This document shows, piece by piece, positions 1 through 8,150 of a DNA stretch of 8,458 nucleotides; the first letter of the stretch is position 1, and each line of letters opens with the position of its first letter. Source of the DNA: Flavobacterium sp. (GTDB lineage: Bacteria > Bacteroidota > Bacteroidia > Flavobacteriales > Flavobacteriaceae); assembly GCA_003449615.1 (NCBI GenBank), contig DMHA01000325.1, positions 1,762 through 10,219 of the forward strand, read 5' to 3'. The notes under the pieces were generated by a model. The model was given only the letters and a program-made list of their open reading frames with translations, searched no databases and was not told the DNA's origin. Both the position numbers and the translations under genes were made by a program.

Positions 1-2523
1 AATAAAACCATAATTCGCTCCATCTTTGTTGAAGGTGATAAAATTTATTCAGGTTCTTATAAAGAATTTGGGTATTGGTCTCGAAAAGACGGAAAAATGA
101 TTTATAAATCAATTTCTGCGGATAAAAAAGTATTTGATGAAAAAGACAATGAAGAGATTTGGAAAATTTTTAAGTTTGACAACCAAATTTATTTTCAATC
201 GTTCAACGAAATTTTTCTTTATGATGGTAAGAAATTGAAGAAAACGAAACTTCCATTTCTTATTTCCTATTGCTTTATAATTGATAATGAACTCCTGGTA
301 GCATCAGTGGGTAGCGGTATTTATAAAATGAATAATGCCACTATTTCAAAAGTAAAGGGATGGGAAATTCTAGAAAACAATGTGATTCATGCCATCGAAA
401 AACATCAAAATAAAACTTACATATTCACTCAAAAAAATGGGGTTTTTATTTTAGAAAATGGAGTTTTAAATTCTTGGAAAAACCCATTGAATGAAATTTT
501 GAAATTGGCTTATATCAATGTTGCAAAGTTTATAAAAAACAATAAACTAATCATTGGAACAGCCAGCAAAGGCGTCTATATTTTTGATTTGAAAACCAAC
601 TCGTTTAAAAATATCAATAGGAATAATGTCCTGATGAACAATTCAATTTTGAGTATTGGTCAAGACAAAGAAAATAATTTGTGGTTGGGATTAGACAACG
701 GAATTGCATACCTTGAAGTCGATTCACCCATTGCTATTTTTTATGATAATTCGGGGGTTTTGGGGTCTGTTTATTCTGTTGCCACTACTGAAAAAGGGTA
801 TTTAATGGCGTCGAATCACGGCGTTTTTAAATACGAAAACAATCAATTTTCTTTAGTTCCAAATACGCAAGGACAAGCTTGGAATATTGGCAAATTGAAT
901 GACAAATATCTAATTGGATATTTTCAAGGAACCCTTGTTTATGAAAAAGGACATTTTTCTAAATTGAATACGATAAGTGGCGGTTGGAATTTAACCAAAA
1001 GCACCATCAACAATTCCTATTTGCAAGCCTCCTACAGCGGTGTTTGGATTTATAGCGACACTAATGATTTATCTAAAAAACAAATCTTAGATAGACTTTT
1101 TAAACCCATAAAATATGTTGCTCAAAACCGAAAAAATGAAATTTGGGCAGCCGATAATTACAGAGGGTTGTACAGAATTTTGTATGACGATAATTATAAA
1201 ACAATTAGTGTTGAAAACATTACCCAAAAGAGTAAAATCACTAACGATTTTAGCGTTCGGATATTTGAATTTAGAAACGAAATTCTCTTTTTAATTCAAA
1301 ATTCTTGGTACACTTACAATTCTATTACCAACCAATTGGTGAAAAATGAATTGTTCAATACAAATTTTAAAAATATTTCGGACATAGTGGCCATCGACGA
1401 AAACAACTTTGTGGTGCTTCAGGATGGGCTTTTGTTTCATATTGATGTTAATGAAAACAAGTTTGTTTGGAACAGTATTCAAGAAAAATATTATCGAGGG
1501 AAAATAATTAACGACAATTTAAAAATCTTCAAAAACAGGAATAATTATTTATTAAATCTTGATGATGGATTTATTTCACTTCAATTAAAAAATGAAACCC
1601 AACCAAGTCCTGTTCTTAATATTGAAGCATTTTCGGCTGGAAATTTAGTTAAAAATAAATCGAGAATAAAGTACAATTCTGAACTAAAAATAGGCGTAAT
1701 ATCAGGAATCTTCGGGTTTACAAAACCAAGTTTGTTTTATAAAATAAATGATTCGAAAAAATTTATTCTTATAAAAAATGGATCAATAGTTTTGAATAAT
1801 TTGAACAGTGGAACACATAACATTGCCATTTATCATTTTGATGGTTCAAATTATAATCAAGTTTCTGGTTTTGAGTTTGTGGTTGCAAAACCTTGGTATT
1901 TTTCTTTTTGGATGATTTTACTATATATGGCTGTTTTGGGAACGATTTTGTACTTCTATTATAAGTGGAATAAAATGCGTTACACACAAAAATTAGTTTT
2001 ACAAGAAGAAGAATTGAAGCACCAAAAGAAAATTCTAGAAATGGAATTGAAAGCAGAAAATGAATTGAATTTACAAGAATATGAAAAGCATATTCTGGAA
2101 TTGGAATTGCAAACCAAATCATCCGAAGTTACGGGAAAATCGCTTTCTATTGCCAAACAAAGTGAAATGATAGAAAACATTCAAGGAATATTAGATTCAG
2201 AATCAGATTTCAATAAACTAAAAAGTGAAATAAGAAAAATCATAAAAGCTAACTCAATTAACAAACATGAATGGGAAACCTTTGAAACTAACTTGAATCA
2301 AATTCACAATGAATTCATAATCAATCTTTCCAAAAAATATCCAAATCTCACTTCCAAGGATGTCAAGCTTTGTGTCTATTTAAAAATGAACCTTTCTTCA
2401 AAAGAAATAGCTCCAATGATGAATATTTCTTTTCGTGGTGTCGAATTGCATCGCTATCGATTAAGGAAGAAATTGAACCTTTTCCAAGATGAAAACTTAT
2501 CTAAATTTTTATTATCCATATAA
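1..2523 (+). CDS. Membrane-tethered sensor/regulator: propeller, Y_Y_Y domain, LuxR-type HTH (5' end missing)
   Basis: The reading frame is open from base 1, so the ATG at 97 is an internal Met and the true start lies upstream; 840 codons are visible. Residue numbers count from base 1. About residues 1-550 are a repetitive beta-rich region with two-component-regulator propeller-like repeats, for example NNLWLGLDNG near 225-234 and NEIWAADNYRGLY near 379-391. A Y_Y_Y-like immunoglobulin-fold domain follows (about 560-631), then one hydrophobic helix starting at Trp632 (to about 656), a charged coiled coil (about 658-725) and a C-terminal LuxR/GerE-like helix-turn-helix (about 783-826) with recognition-helix sequence RGVELHRYRLRKKL. 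I see no histidine kinase or receiver domain, so it looks like a one-component, SusR-like design: periplasmic ligand sensing drives DNA binding by a membrane-anchored domain. Lying just upstream of susC on the same strand, it is the likely local activator. The ligand cannot be read from the sequence. Confidence 0.88.
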   Translation, partial: NKTIIRSIFVEGDKIYSGSYKEFGYWSRKDGKMIYKSISADKKVFDEKDNEEIWKIFKFDNQIYFQSFNEIFLYDGKKLKKTKLPFLISYCFIIDNELLVASVGSGIYKMNNATISKVKGWEILENNVIHAIEKHQNKTYIFTQKNGVFILENGVLNSWKNPLNEILKLAYINVAKFIKNNKLIIGTASKGVYIFDLKTNSFKNINRNNVLMNNSILSIGQDKENNLWLGLDNGIAYLEVDSPIAIFYDNSGVLGSVYSVATTEKGYLMASNHGVFKYENNQFSLVPNTQGQAWNIGKLNDKYLIGYFQGTLVYEKGHFSKLNTISGGWNLTKSTINNSYLQASYSGVWIYSDTNDLSKKQILDRLFKPIKYVAQNRKNEIWAADNYRGLYRILYDDNYKTISVENITQKSKITNDFSVRIFEFRNEILFLIQNSWYTYNSITNQLVKNELFNTNFKNISDIVAIDENNFVVLQDGLLFHIDVNENKFVWNSIQEKYYRGKIINDNLKIFKNRNNYLLNLDDGFISLQLKNETQPSPVLNIEAFSAGNLVKNKSRIKYNSELKIGVISGIFGFTKPSLFYKINDSKKFILIKNGSIVLNNLNSGTHNIAIYHFDGSNYNQVSGFEFVVAKPWYFSFWMILLYMAVLGTILYFYYKWNKMRYTQKLVLQEEELKHQKKILEMELKAENELNLQEYEKHILELELQTKSSEVTGKSLSIAKQSEMIENIQGILDSESDFNKLKSEIRKIIKANSINKHEWETFETNLNQIHNEFIINLSKKYPNLTSKDVKLCVYLKMNLSSKEIAPMMNISFRGVELHRYRLRKKLNLFQDENLSKFLLSI

Positions 2524-2582
2524 AATAGATTGTTTTTTTGCGAATATTATTTTTTTATTTCACTTTATTTAGATATTCATAA

Positions 2583-2600
2583 TACATCACTACTACATCA
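2583..2600 (+). repeat. Direct repeat TACATCA x2 at 11-bp spacing, candidate activator site
   Basis: TACATCA occurs at 2583-2589 and again at 2594-2600, so the copies start 11 bp apart, about one helical turn. They lie about 50 bp upstream of the predicted -33 element, a usual place for an activator. The second copy also overlaps a short inverted repeat, CATC-ATAG-GATG, at 2596-2607. That the neighbouring LuxR-type regulator binds here is inference; short repeats of this size can arise by chance in AT-rich DNA. Confidence 0.35.
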
Positions 2601-2649
2601 TAGGATGAAATATGCTGTACTTTTTCTTTCACTTAACCGCTTTTAAACG

Positions 2650-2678
2650 TTGATTAATCAGGTCTTTTTTTAGTTTTG
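2650..2678 (+). promoter_or_regulatory. Predicted Bacteroidota-type promoter for the susC-like operon
   Basis: TTG at 2650-2652 and TAGTTTTG at 2671-2678 match the -33 (TTG) and -7 (TAnnTTTG) consensus known for Flavobacterium and Bacteroides primary sigma factors, with an 18-bp spacer. Transcription would start near 2684-2687, giving a leader of about 80 bases before the susC-like ATG at 2765. The -7 match is complete at all six fixed positions; the -33 match is short and so weak evidence alone. Confidence 0.6.
2651..2660. promoter_or_regulatory. Perfect palindrome TGATTAATCA in the promoter spacer, possible operator
   Basis: The ten bases read the same on both strands and overlap the last two bases of the predicted -33 element, extending into the spacer. 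A protein bound here would directly affect RNA polymerase contact, so it could be an operator. The symmetry does not continue into the flanks. The bound factor is unknown. Confidence 0.35.
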
Positions 2679-2708
2679 ATGTATTTGTGTAGTATCTCCA
2701 TTTTGCTT

Positions 2709-2727
2709 ACTATAACGTTGTAATAGT
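2709..2727 (+). promoter_or_regulatory. Imperfect 19-bp dyad in the predicted leader of the susC-like mRNA
   Basis: ACTATaAC-GTT-GTaATAGT is symmetric around base 2718: seven of nine base pairs match, the exceptions being A2714/A2722 and G2717/T2719. It would lie roughly 25-45 bases downstream of the predicted transcription start. It could be a protein-binding site or a weak RNA hairpin in the leader. It is AT-rich, so an RNA stem would be unstable and an operator role is somewhat more plausible. Confidence 0.3.
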
Positions 2728-2764
2728 CTAATTTAGCTGAACTAACTTAACAAATTATCAATTT

Positions 2765-5764
2765 ATGAGAAATTTAATTTTTGGCTTTTTAGCATTAATT
2801 CTGCTCCCAGCATACATGTCTGGACAAGCAATTAAAGGAAAAGTGTCAGATAAAGATGGTATTGGAATTCCAGGTGCAATGGTTATTGCTGTAGATTCTA
2901 AAACCACAACTGATACTGATTTTGATGGAAATTTTAGTATCAACGCCAAAGAAGGCGAAGTATTAAAGATTAGCATGGTGGGTTTTGACGCTGTTTCAGT
3001 CAAAGCAACATTACTTCCAATGACAGTAACCCTAAATAGTTCTAAGGACACAGAATTGAAAGAAGTGGTTGTTATTGGGTATGGAACGGCCAAAAAACGA
3101 GATTTAACAGGATCTATTGTTAAGGTAGAAGGAAAAATCGTGGCAGATAAGCCTAATACTAATCCCGTTGCTTCTTTACAAGGTAGAGTTTCAGGTTTAT
3201 CGATTGTAAATTCTGGACAGCCTGGCGCTGAGCCTGATGTCAGAATTAGGGGTACAGTTAGTAGATACAATACAAAACCATTGTATGTAGTTGATGGTAT
3301 TTTTACAGACAATATCAATTTTATTAATGCCAATGACATTGAGTCTATGGAAATATTAAAAGATCCTTCTTCATTGGCAATTTTTGGAGTTCGTGGAGCA
3401 AATGGAGTAATTATTATTTCAACTAAAAAAGCTAAAGAAGGAAAAACTACCATTAATTATAACACTACTTTGGGGGTTAAATCAATTGTAAGCAAACCCT
3501 CTCTTGCTAATGCATCTCAATTCAAAACATTATATGACGAGCAACGCGTGAATGAAGGAGCAGCTCCTTATGCTTATTATGATAAATTCACTGGTAACAC
3601 CGACTGGATTGATGTCATTGCAAATAGCAACGCTTCTATTATAAATCATAACTTGAGTGTTACAAATGGTACGGATAAAAATAAGTTTTATTTGGGTCTA
3701 GGATACATTCAAGATGAAGGTCTAATTGATTATGAAAATTATAAGAAATTCACTTTCAATTTAAATAATGAACTGCAAATATCAGATGCTATAAAAGTTG
3801 GTGTTGGGTTCAGTGGTGTTGATGCCAGACCAGCACAATTACATTCTTTTGGATCGGCATTAAACGCTACTCCAATAGTGGAACCTTTTAATTCTACTGA
3901 AGGTGTTTACAATCAACTACCAACACAAATTGGTGGAGCTCAAATAGATAATCCATTATTGAATGTCGAAGGAACACGAGGAACGCAATTGAATCGTGAA
4001 ACTAGATTTGTGGGTAATGTATTTGCTGAATTCAAATTGTTTAAAGATTTAAAATTCAGAGCGGCTTATTATGCAGATTTAGGATATAATAAAGGTAGGG
4101 CTTATTCTCCAATTTTTGATATTTATGCAGCTGAAACAGATCAACTTACACTCGCTTTTGGTGGAAAATCTCAAACATCTGTAAGTCAATATAGCAATAC
4201 CTACGAAAAGACACAACAAGATTATTTATTTACCTATAACAAGACTTTTGGAAATCATAACTTGACAGCCTTGGCTGGATATACTCGCTATTATTTTGGA
4301 TTTGAATCCACAAATGGTTCTGTTTCACAATATATCGGTGGGGAACCCATTCCAAACGATAGTAGATGGTGGTATCTTAATGTGTATCCTTATGGAGATC
4401 CTTCATCAAGTCGATCAAGTTCAAGCCAATATGAAAATGGCACAGTATCTTATTTGGCTAGAGCTTTATATAGTTATTCAGGAAAATACATATTGAATGC
4501 TTCTTTCCGTAGAGATGGATCTTCAGCTTTTATAGGCGATAACAGATTTCAAAATTTTTGGTCAATGGGAGGAGCATGGGATGTTTCCAAAGAGGATTTT
4601 ATGCAAAATCAAAAGATTTTTAACACATTAAAAGTTAAAGGATCTTATGGCGAATTAGGAAATCAATATACATCTATTCAATACCCATCCTATCCTAATT
4701 ATACCACAGGAGCATCTGCAGTTTTTGGAGAAACATTAGTCCCAGCTTATATTTTAGCATATAGAAATAACCCAAATTTAAAATGGGAGACTGTAACTTC
4801 TTATGAAGGAGGTATGGAATTAGGAACTTTAAATAACAGACTAAAATTTGAAGCTACCTATTTTAATAAAACAACAAATGACTTGTTAACATTTGTTAAT
4901 CTAGGAGCTGAAAGTTTTTACACAAATGCTGGAGAGATTTCTAATACTGGATTTGAATTTTCTACATCATGGAATGACAGGGTAAATAATGATTTTGAAT
5001 ATTCTATTAGCGGAAACTTGACTACTTTGCAGAATGAAGTAAAATCAGTTTATGAAGAAGGTTTTCAAGTTGCTGACGGACCTTCTATTTTAACTGCGGG
5101 TTCTCCAATAGGATCTTTTTACGGATATATTGTAGAAGGGGTCTATCAATCCTATGCAGATGTATTGGGCTCAACACCAAGTTCTTTAGGCGATTATGGT
5201 CCAGGTGATTTGAAATACAAAGATGTAAATGGTGACGGAAAAATCACTCCAGACGACAGAACAATAATAGGAAACCCAACTCCTGATATTATGTACGGAA
5301 TTTCAGCGAGCGTTACCTATAAAAACTTCACTCTTACAGCTGACTTGCAAGGGGTTTATGGTAATGAAGTTTGGAGAGATTGGGGGAATGGTTCTACTTT
5401 CGCACAATTTAATTACAGAACCGAAAGATTAGACAGATGGAATGGTGCTGGAACTTCAAATTGGGAGCCAAGACTTAACGATGGATCTGGTTATAACAAA
5501 CAAAATTCAACCTACATGATCGAAGATGGAAGTTACATTCGATTAAGAAACGTGCAATTGGCGTATAATTTTGATTCAAAATTGTTGAATAAATTCTATA
5601 TACAAGGATTGAAATTGTTTATTAATGCTCAAAATCCTTTAACTTGGAATAACAATTCAGGATTTACACCTGAAGCTGGCGGATCTCCGATTTCGTTTGG
5701 TAGAGATTTTGGAGGTTATCCCCTTCCAGCAATTACTACCTTAGGTTTAAATGTTACTTTTTAA
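2765..5764 (+). CDS. SusC-like TonB-linked outer-membrane glycan transporter
   Basis: This 999-residue protein has the usual SusC length and order. A signal peptide occupies residues 1 to about 20 (hydrophobic LIFGFLALILL, then a Ser-Gly-Gln-Ala cleavage region). A carboxypeptidase-regulatory-like beta-sandwich covers about 22-91 (GKVSDKDGIGIPGAMV, DFDGNFSI). The conserved segment ELKEVVVIGYGTAKKRDLTG (97-116) contains the probable TonB box and leads into the plug, with VRIRGT at 159-164 and FGVRGANGVIIIST from 207. The rest is a 22-strand-type barrel ending in Val-Thr-Phe, the terminal aromatic typical of outer-membrane barrels. DVNGDGKITPDD at 820-831 is the calcium-loop-like motif common in SusC proteins. 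It should import oligosaccharides into the periplasm with TonB-ExbBD energy, together with the SusD-like lipoprotein 12 bp downstream. The ATG at 2765 is chosen because it places the signal peptide at the N-terminus; the upstream A-rich sequence has no Shine-Dalgarno motif, as is usual in this phylum. The substrate is not readable from this protein alone. Confidence 0.95.
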   Translation: MRNLIFGFLALILLPAYMSGQAIKGKVSDKDGIGIPGAMVIAVDSKTTTDTDFDGNFSINAKEGEVLKISMVGFDAVSVKATLLPMTVTLNSSKDTELKEVVVIGYGTAKKRDLTGSIVKVEGKIVADKPNTNPVASLQGRVSGLSIVNSGQPGAEPDVRIRGTVSRYNTKPLYVVDGIFTDNINFINANDIESMEILKDPSSLAIFGVRGANGVIIISTKKAKEGKTTINYNTTLGVKSIVSKPSLANASQFKTLYDEQRVNEGAAPYAYYDKFTGNTDWIDVIANSNASIINHNLSVTNGTDKNKFYLGLGYIQDEGLIDYENYKKFTFNLNNELQISDAIKVGVGFSGVDARPAQLHSFGSALNATPIVEPFNSTEGVYNQLPTQIGGAQIDNPLLNVEGTRGTQLNRETRFVGNVFAEFKLFKDLKFRAAYYADLGYNKGRAYSPIFDIYAAETDQLTLAFGGKSQTSVSQYSNTYEKTQQDYLFTYNKTFGNHNLTALAGYTRYYFGFESTNGSVSQYIGGEPIPNDSRWWYLNVYPYGDPSSSRSSSSQYENGTVSYLARALYSYSGKYILNASFRRDGSSAFIGDNRFQNFWSMGGAWDVSKEDFMQNQKIFNTLKVKGSYGELGNQYTSIQYPSYPNYTTGASAVFGETLVPAYILAYRNNPNLKWETVTSYEGGMELGTLNNRLKFEATYFNKTTNDLLTFVNLGAESFYTNAGEISNTGFEFSTSWNDRVNNDFEYSISGNLTTLQNEVKSVYEEGFQVADGPSILTAGSPIGSFYGYIVEGVYQSYADVLGSTPSSLGDYGPGDLKYKDVNGDGKITPDDRTIIGNPTPDIMYGISASVTYKNFTLTADLQGVYGNEVWRDWGNGSTFAQFNYRTERLDRWNGAGTSNWEPRLNDGSGYNKQNSTYMIEDGSYIRLRNVQLAYNFDSKLLNKFYIQGLKLFINAQNPLTWNNNSGFTPEAGGSPISFGRDFGGYPLPAITTLGLNVTF

Positions 5765-5776
5765 AAATATATACAA

Positions 5777-7261
5777 ATGAGAAATATGAAAAATTATAGA
5801 TTTATCATCAAATTATCACTTATAGCCTTATTGGCAATTCCTACATTAAACTCTTGTAGTGACGATGATTTTCTTGATATGAAACCTTTAGGAGTAGCCA
5901 CCGAAGGAGATTTGGCAGCTGGTGGTTTTGAAGAAAAAGCCTTTGGATTGTACGGAAAAATCCGAACTCAGGGAGGTATAACAGATTGGAATCGTTATTG
6001 GTTTCAAAGTATTCGATCTGACGATGCCGCAAAAGGAAGTAGTCCTACTGATGCATCGACATTAGGAAATGTAATGGATAATTTTCAATATTCAGCCACT
6101 GAATTTGGAATTAATTGGGATGGTCATTATAGCTTAATATTTGCTTGCAATGATTTAGTTGTAGCTGTAGAAACCTCTGGAGCAACAGACCAAGGCAGTA
6201 TAATAAATGAGGCCGAAGCAAAAGCTATTAGAGCATTTGCCTATTTTGATTTGCGTCGTGATTATGGTGAAGTTCCAATTATTTTAAATAAAATTGTAAC
6301 ACCAAGCGATGGTATTAAAGCAAAAAATACAGTCGCCGAAGTAGATGCGCAAATCATTAGTGATTTAGAATTTGCGGCTGAACATTTGCCTTTAAGTTGG
6401 CCTGCGTATCCAGGAAGAGCTACAAAAGGATTTGCAAACAGCCTTTTAGCAAAATTGTATCTTTACCAAGGTGAGTGGAAAAAATCGCTTGCAAAAAGCG
6501 AAGAAGTGATCAAATCAGGTCAATATAATTTAATGTCTTCTTATGAAACCTTATTTACTAAAGCTGGGAACAATTCAAAGGAAACTATTTTTGAAGTACA
6601 GTTTCTAGTTCTAGGAAGAACCTATTATTCTAACAATTATTTTGAATCACAAGGTGTTCGTGGAGCAGGTAATTGGGATTTAGGATGGGGATTCAATGTG
6701 CCTACTACAAATCTAATTAGTGCCTATGAAGCAAATGATCCAAGAAAAGACGTTACAATTCTTGCTTCTGGACAAAGTGATGGTTTTGGAAATATACTTC
6801 CTGCTAGTCCTCCTTTAGACCAATTGTATTGGAACAAGAAGGCCTATACACTACCTTCTGAAAGAACCGCTTTCGGCGAAAACAAAAATCATTGGGAAAA
6901 CATAAAAATTATGCGATATGCCGATGTATTTTTGATGGCTGCAGAAGCGGCTAACGAAGACGGAAATTCAGGTCTTGCAGCAACTTATTTAGAAGAAGTT
7001 CGTAAAAGAGCAAGAGGAGCAAATAATAGTATTTTGCCAATAGTTTCTGGTGGACAAACTACTTTAAGAACAGCTATCAAACAAGAAAGAAGAATCGAAT
7101 TAGCAATGGAAGGCGAACGATTTTATGATTTAGTTAGATGGGGTGATGCCTCCACAGTTCTAAGTGGAAAAGGATATCAAGCAAAACACAAGCATTATCC
7201 AATTCCTCAAACAGCCATTGACCAATCTGGTGGTGTTTTAATTCAAAATCCTAATTATTAA
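5777..7261 (+). CDS. SusD/RagB-family surface glycan-binding lipoprotein
   Basis: This 494-residue protein is of normal SusD length. It has a lipoprotein signal peptide with lipobox LNSC and acylated Cys27, followed by SDDDF, which resembles the acidic lipoprotein export signal described in Flavobacterium and Capnocytophaga, so a cell-surface location is likely. FLDMKPLG right after it is the usual SusD N-terminal motif. TPR-like helices occur in the middle (EAKAIRAFAYFDLRRDYGEV; LLAKLYLYQGEWKKSLAKSE). The C-terminal RagB/SusD part contains RYADVFLMAAEAA (from 379), QERRIELAMEGERFYDLVRW (436-455) and the closing HYPIPQTAIDQSGG with an ending in NPNY. It would form the lid over the SusC barrel and deliver glycan. 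The gap to the transporter gene is 12 bp, consistent with co-transcription. ATG 5777 is preferred; Met4 (5786) is a possible alternative that leaves the signal peptide intact. Confidence 0.95.
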   Translation: MRNMKNYRFIIKLSLIALLAIPTLNSCSDDDFLDMKPLGVATEGDLAAGGFEEKAFGLYGKIRTQGGITDWNRYWFQSIRSDDAAKGSSPTDASTLGNVMDNFQYSATEFGINWDGHYSLIFACNDLVVAVETSGATDQGSIINEAEAKAIRAFAYFDLRRDYGEVPIILNKIVTPSDGIKAKNTVAEVDAQIISDLEFAAEHLPLSWPAYPGRATKGFANSLLAKLYLYQGEWKKSLAKSEEVIKSGQYNLMSSYETLFTKAGNNSKETIFEVQFLVLGRTYYSNNYFESQGVRGAGNWDLGWGFNVPTTNLISAYEANDPRKDVTILASGQSDGFGNILPASPPLDQLYWNKKAYTLPSERTAFGENKNHWENIKIMRYADVFLMAAEAANEDGNSGLAATYLEEVRKRARGANNSILPIVSGGQTTLRTAIKQERRIELAMEGERFYDLVRWGDASTVLSGKGYQAKHKHYPIPQTAIDQSGGVLIQNPNY

Positions 7262-7283
7262 TAACAATTCAATACTAGATAAT

Positions 7284-8141
7284 ATGAAGATTAATCAATC
7301 ATTTATAAAAAAAGCTTTTGGAATAGCACTTATTTCATTAGTATTTATTGGATGTCAAAATATGGATAGACCTGAACTGGGCGATTATCCAAAAGATGCC
7401 AATGCTCCCGGAGGCCCATTAAAGTTCTATGTAGCTTTTGATGGTGCAACTACAAATTCATTGATGAATGCAGTAGATAGTGTTCGTGCTAAATTCCCAA
7501 TTGACAATCCTTTAACCTCAATCGTAGGGATTTCTGGAAAAGCATTAAAAGGAGAAAATTATAAGTATATAAAATATGCAAATGCTAATGATTTTGTAAA
7601 TACTGCAGGAAGTTTTACAATCGCTTTTTGGGAAAAAAAGGGAGATTTTAAAACAGAACATATCTTTAGTTTGCCAGCAATAAATGGCTATCATTGGTCT
7701 GGTGCTTCCATGTTTTTGCTCATGGAGGGATCTGTAAATGACCCTATTGCAAAATTATTTGTAAAAGACTCTTCTGGCGAAAAATGGTTCGAATGGGTTC
7801 CTTGGGCTTCTACAGGGGCAGTGACTGGCATCTATGATGGTGGTTGGCATCATTTAGCATTTGTTTATGACTCTACAACTTCAGTTATGACTTTATATGT
7901 TGATGGTGCAATCAAAACTACTTCATCTTGGAGTGGACATGGAGCAATTTCACTTGAACCATCTAAAATCACATCATTAAAAATTGGTGCAGGCCCACAA
8001 GAATTTTCTCAAGATGATATAAATAATAAAGCAGATGACTGGCTAAAAAACTCATGGACTGGCGGTTTAGACCAATTTAGAATGTATTCTACACCTTTGA
8101 CAGCAAGTGAAGTATCTGTTTTATATACTAAAAAGAAATAA
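7284..8141 (+). CDS. LamG/concanavalin-fold lipoprotein, probable surface glycan-binding protein
   Basis: The 285-residue product has a lipoprotein signal with lipobox FIGC and acylated Cys24. After a linker it carries one LamG/laminin-G-like (concanavalin A-type) beta-sandwich, about residues 45-285: SFTIAFWEKK near 111-120, the hallmark GGWHHLAFVYD at 186-196, LYVDG at 204-208 and the closing GGLDQFRMYSTPLTASEV from 260. I see no glutamate pair in the arrangement of catalytic GH16 enzymes, so binding rather than hydrolysis is favoured. It lies 22 bp after the SusD-like gene, where PULs commonly encode an extra surface glycan-binding protein. Residues after Cys24 (QNMDRPELGD) are only weakly acidic, so surface export is less certain than for the SusD-like protein. 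The binding role is inferred from fold and position; LamG domains can also bind proteins. Confidence 0.85.
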   Translation: MKINQSFIKKAFGIALISLVFIGCQNMDRPELGDYPKDANAPGGPLKFYVAFDGATTNSLMNAVDSVRAKFPIDNPLTSIVGISGKALKGENYKYIKYANANDFVNTAGSFTIAFWEKKGDFKTEHIFSLPAINGYHWSGASMFLLMEGSVNDPIAKLFVKDSSGEKWFEWVPWASTGAVTGIYDGGWHHLAFVYDSTTSVMTLYVDGAIKTTSSWSGHGAISLEPSKITSLKIGAGPQEFSQDDINNKADDWLKNSWTGGLDQFRMYSTPLTASEVSVLYTKKK

Positions 8142-8150
8142 TTAAATTTG

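Larger units (their letters stand above)
2524..2764 (+). other. 241-bp regulatory intergenic region between regulator and susC-like gene
   Basis: This is the only long non-coding stretch in the window. It is very AT-rich with several runs of T (T7 near 2532-2538 and again near 2550), but I find no convincing GC stem followed by a T tract that would terminate the regulator gene. It holds a predicted Bacteroidota-type promoter (2650-2678), a perfect 10-bp palindrome inside the promoter spacer, a direct repeat upstream of it and an imperfect dyad downstream of it, each listed separately. No open frame of note is present on either strand. Confidence 0.7.

Noticed and set aside
97..99. ATG at 97 as the start of the regulator
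   Set aside because: The same frame is open and propeller-like from base 1 (for example IYSGSYKEFGYWSRKDGK just before it), and no signal peptide follows this ATG; the gene must start before the window.
1291..2180. Three - strand open frames (63-117 codons) opposite the regulator gene
   Set aside because: All overlap conserved parts of the regulator (sensor region, membrane helix, coiled coil) and show no family motif; they fit shadows of AT-rich coding DNA.
2524..2570. Rho-independent terminator after the regulator gene
   Set aside because: There are T runs, but no stem of useful length or GC content precedes them.
2758..3453. A 231-codon open frame on the - strand opposite the start of the susC-like gene
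   Set aside because: It lies antisense to the signal peptide and plug domain, which are clearly coding; it has no recognisable domain, its low-complexity Ser/Pro/Thr/Leu composition fits a reverse-strand shadow, and it has no promoter of its own that I can see.
4296..4496. A 66-codon + strand frame inside the susC-like gene
   Set aside because: It lies in another frame within the conserved barrel and lacks any domain or signal peptide.
5222..5257. DVNGDGKITPDD as an unusual calcium-binding dockerin or EF-hand insertion in the transporter
   Set aside because: This motif is a common feature of SusC-family proteins at this position, so it is not a fusion or novelty.
5841..6032. A 63-codon - strand frame opposite the 5' part of the SusD-like gene
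   Set aside because: It is antisense to the conserved SusD N-terminal region and shows nothing gene-like.
7284..8141. LamG protein as a GH16-type laminarinase
   Set aside because: The sandwich has LamG hallmarks (GGWHHLAFVYD, LYVDG) and I could not find the ExDxxE-type catalytic motif of GH16, so a binding role is preferred.
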